From positions 10,637-74,636 of the forward strand of contig CAZHSC010000006.1 of NCBI GenBank assembly GCA_964534995.1: a stretch of DNA of 64,000 bases, read 5' to 3'. This stretch comes from JAJTFW01 sp964534995. GTDB taxonomy: Bacteria > Bacteroidota > Bacteroidia > AKYH767-A > OLB10. The position numbers and the translations under genes are program-made. Below the pieces are notes generated by a model, which was not told where the DNA came from, did not search any database, and saw only the letters and a program-made list of their open reading frames with translations. Shown piece by piece: positions 62,757 to 64,000 of this stretch. Every line of letters begins with the position of its first letter. Position 1 is the stretch's first letter.

Positions 62757-63151
62757 ATAAAATACGTCAACCCATTGCCGTTAGTGCCGCCGAACCTGTG
62801 CCTTCCGTAAAGAGCACCGGTGAAAATGCGGCCAGGACATTCATTCGGGTGGTAAATGTGTTCAGCTATTTTGACCGCAGGGCCGTCATGAGTTTTATGC
62901 CTTATCTCTTTTTTCTGTTTCTGCTGGCACTGGTGTATATCGGTAACAGTTATTACGCTGAAAAGACCATCCGCGATATTGACCGCAATGAGCGCGAGTT
63001 GAAAGAACTGCGTTCGGAGTTTATAACCGGGCGTTCGGAACTGATGTACCATTCCAAAATGACAGCAGTAGCCGCTGCCATACGGGCAAGAGAAGTGAAA
63101 GAATCTACGGTCGCCCCCCGGAAAATAGTGGTTAAGTCTGATAAGAAATAA
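62753..63151 (+). CDS. ftsL: FtsL-like division protein
   Basis: 132 residues. A cytoplasmic N-terminal 45 residues, one membrane span at about 49-68 (MPYLFFLFLLALVYIG), then a coiled-coil-like periplasmic part (ERELKELRSEFITGRSEL). It occupies the ftsL position and overlaps the rsmH stop by four bases (ATGA). Divergent in sequence like most FtsL, so identified by layout plus position. Confidence 0.85.
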   Translation: MNKIRQPIAVSAAEPVPSVKSTGENAARTFIRVVNVFSYFDRRAVMSFMPYLFFLFLLALVYIGNSYYAEKTIRDIDRNERELKELRSEFITGRSELMYHSKMTAVAAAIRAREVKESTVAPRKIVVKSDKK

Positions 63152-63179
63152 AACCGGTAACCCCAAAGTAATCATCGTT

Positions 63180-64000
63180 TTGGCTCAGAAAAAAAATGAC
63201 ATATTGATAAGAGGCTATCTCGTTTTTACGGGCTTCGTGCTTTTTGGTATGGCCATACTTTTCCGTATCGGCTATTTGCAGTTCGCGGAAGGGGATTACT
63301 GGAGAAGCAAGGCCGACAGTCTGACACTTGCTTATCGCAGCATTCCACCAATGCGCGGGAATATTTATGCCGGCGATGGCAGCCTGCTCGCAACTTCATT
63401 GCCCCGTTATGACGTGCATGTTGATTTCAGGGCGGATGCCATGAAAAAGCAGCTCTTTAATGAAAAGATTGACAGTCTGGCGGAAGGCCTTTCTGCATTG
63501 TTCAGGGATAAATCGAAGCTGGAGTATAAACGCATCCTCAAAGAAGCACGTCGCGATGGTGACCGCTATTTCCTGCTGAAGCGCAATATTTCCTATAAGG
63601 AACAGAAAGCACTCCGGGAACTGCCACTGTTTCGTCTTGGAAAGAATAAAGGCGGACTGATCATCGACCAGTTGAGCCGCAGGGAAAAACCTTTTAAGTT
63701 ACTTGCCTCGCGTACGATAGGGTATAAGATGGATAATAAAGAGGTGGAGTCGGTGGGAATTGAAAGTGCCTACGATGGTTATTTAAGGGGAACAACCGGT
63801 AAGCGTTTGATGCAAAGGATTGCGGGGGGTGTATGGAAGCCGGTCAATACCGAGAACGAAATTGAGCCGCTGGATGGAAGTGATGTTATCACCACCATCG
63901 ATCTTAATCTCCAGGATGTAGCCACCAATGCGCTGTTGAACCAGCTGAAGGAACATGACGCGGACATGGGTTGTGCCATTTTAATGGAAGTGTCAACAGG
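63180..64000 (+). CDS. ftsI: Peptidoglycan transpeptidase FtsI (PBP3-like), 3' end cut
   Basis: Frame open from TTG at 63180 (reads A-Q-K-K-N-D) to the window edge, 273 residues visible. An N-terminal span (about 10-30), the PBP dimerisation region (IPPMRGNIYAGDGSLLATSL), and the start of the transpeptidase domain (GTKRLMQRIAGGVW, ITTIDLNLQDVATNALL, CAILMEVSTG). The SxxK, SxN and KTG sites lie outside. Septal cell-wall synthesis. Confidence 0.92.
   Translation, partial: MAQKKNDILIRGYLVFTGFVLFGMAILFRIGYLQFAEGDYWRSKADSLTLAYRSIPPMRGNIYAGDGSLLATSLPRYDVHVDFRADAMKKQLFNEKIDSLAEGLSALFRDKSKLEYKRILKEARRDGDRYFLLKRNISYKEQKALRELPLFRLGKNKGGLIIDQLSRREKPFKLLASRTIGYKMDNKEVESVGIESAYDGYLRGTTGKRLMQRIAGGVWKPVNTENEIEPLDGSDVITTIDLNLQDVATNALLNQLKEHDADMGCAILMEVST

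Overview
The window is 64 kb of chromosome from a member of the Bacteroidota, probably on the Chitinophagales/Sphingobacteriales side; this placement rests on gene content, not on a search. The pointers are GldB and GldC, three DUF6089 outer-membrane proteins, DUF4476, a PKD-repeat giant, a tripartite TolB-like/beta-barrel protein, the block CBS-nadK-DUF6089-uppS-bamA-ompH-ompH-murI, a GlsA/GlsB-like acyltransferase pair, and recurrent promoter boxes of the Bacteroidota type (TAnnTTTG, sometimes with TTG about 17-23 bases upstream). Shine-Dalgarno sequences are mostly weak and several genes use GTG or TTG starts. Exactly 100 N at 14876-14975 shows this is a draft scaffold.

Layout. 1-2.9 kb (+): the end of rfbA, an NAD-dependent sugar epimerase/dehydratase and a polyprenyl diphosphate synthase. 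2.9-8.7 kb (-): an MFS exporter, a membrane fatty acid desaturase, then the operon gldB - MBL hydrolase - secreted protein of unknown function. 8.8-11.1 kb (+): a PorT-like barrel protein and nadE. 11.4-14.4 kb (-): the two subunits of a 2-oxoacid:ferredoxin oxidoreductase. 14.7-15.0 kb: a tandem array of hairpins, broken by the N gap. 15.2-17.0 kb (-): a DUF4476 protein, a SET-domain methyltransferase and two tiny single-span membrane peptides on either side of it. 17.3-24.2 kb (-): mfd, a DUF6089 protein, gpmI and an orphan histidine kinase. 24.3-30.5 kb (-): a gene for an 1838-residue protein with 18 PKD-like repeats that appears to have lost its C-terminus, plus a small partner. 30.8-32.8 kb: an unrecognised 485-residue helical protein (+), then tRNA-Phe and a single-domain response regulator (-). 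32.9-37.9 kb (+): coaX, an outer-membrane protein, lptC, a small membrane protein and a PpiD/SurA-like isomerase. 38.0-48.8 kb (-): the envelope block murI, two ompH/skp, bamA, uppS, two DUF6089, nadK, a small BamA/TamA relative and a CBS protein. 49-57 kb: pdxJ (+), serA (-), fbp (+), an M20 amidohydrolase (-) and the TolB-like/barrel protein (-). 57.2-58.3 kb (+): gldC and engB. 58.3-59.1 kb: an intergenic region with a diverged pair of 77-bp direct repeats. 59.1-60.9 kb (-): a GlsA/GlsB-like pair for amino-acid lipids. 61.4-64 kb (+): the start of the division and cell-wall cluster, mraZ-rsmH-ftsL-ftsI, behind a set of MraZ boxes; ftsI runs off the right edge.

Most of the window is conserved housekeeping and envelope biogenesis: peptidoglycan precursors (murI, uppS, ftsI, mraZ), outer-membrane assembly (bamA, ompH, lptC, the periplasmic isomerase), lipids (desaturase, GlsA/GlsB) and cofactors (nadE, nadK, coaX, pdxJ). 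The least explained parts are the hairpin array, whose different stems all close on the same TTACGG loop; the paired mini membrane peptides around the SET gene; the truncated PKD giant; and the 77-bp repeat pair. I found no phage, CRISPR array or intact insertion sequence.
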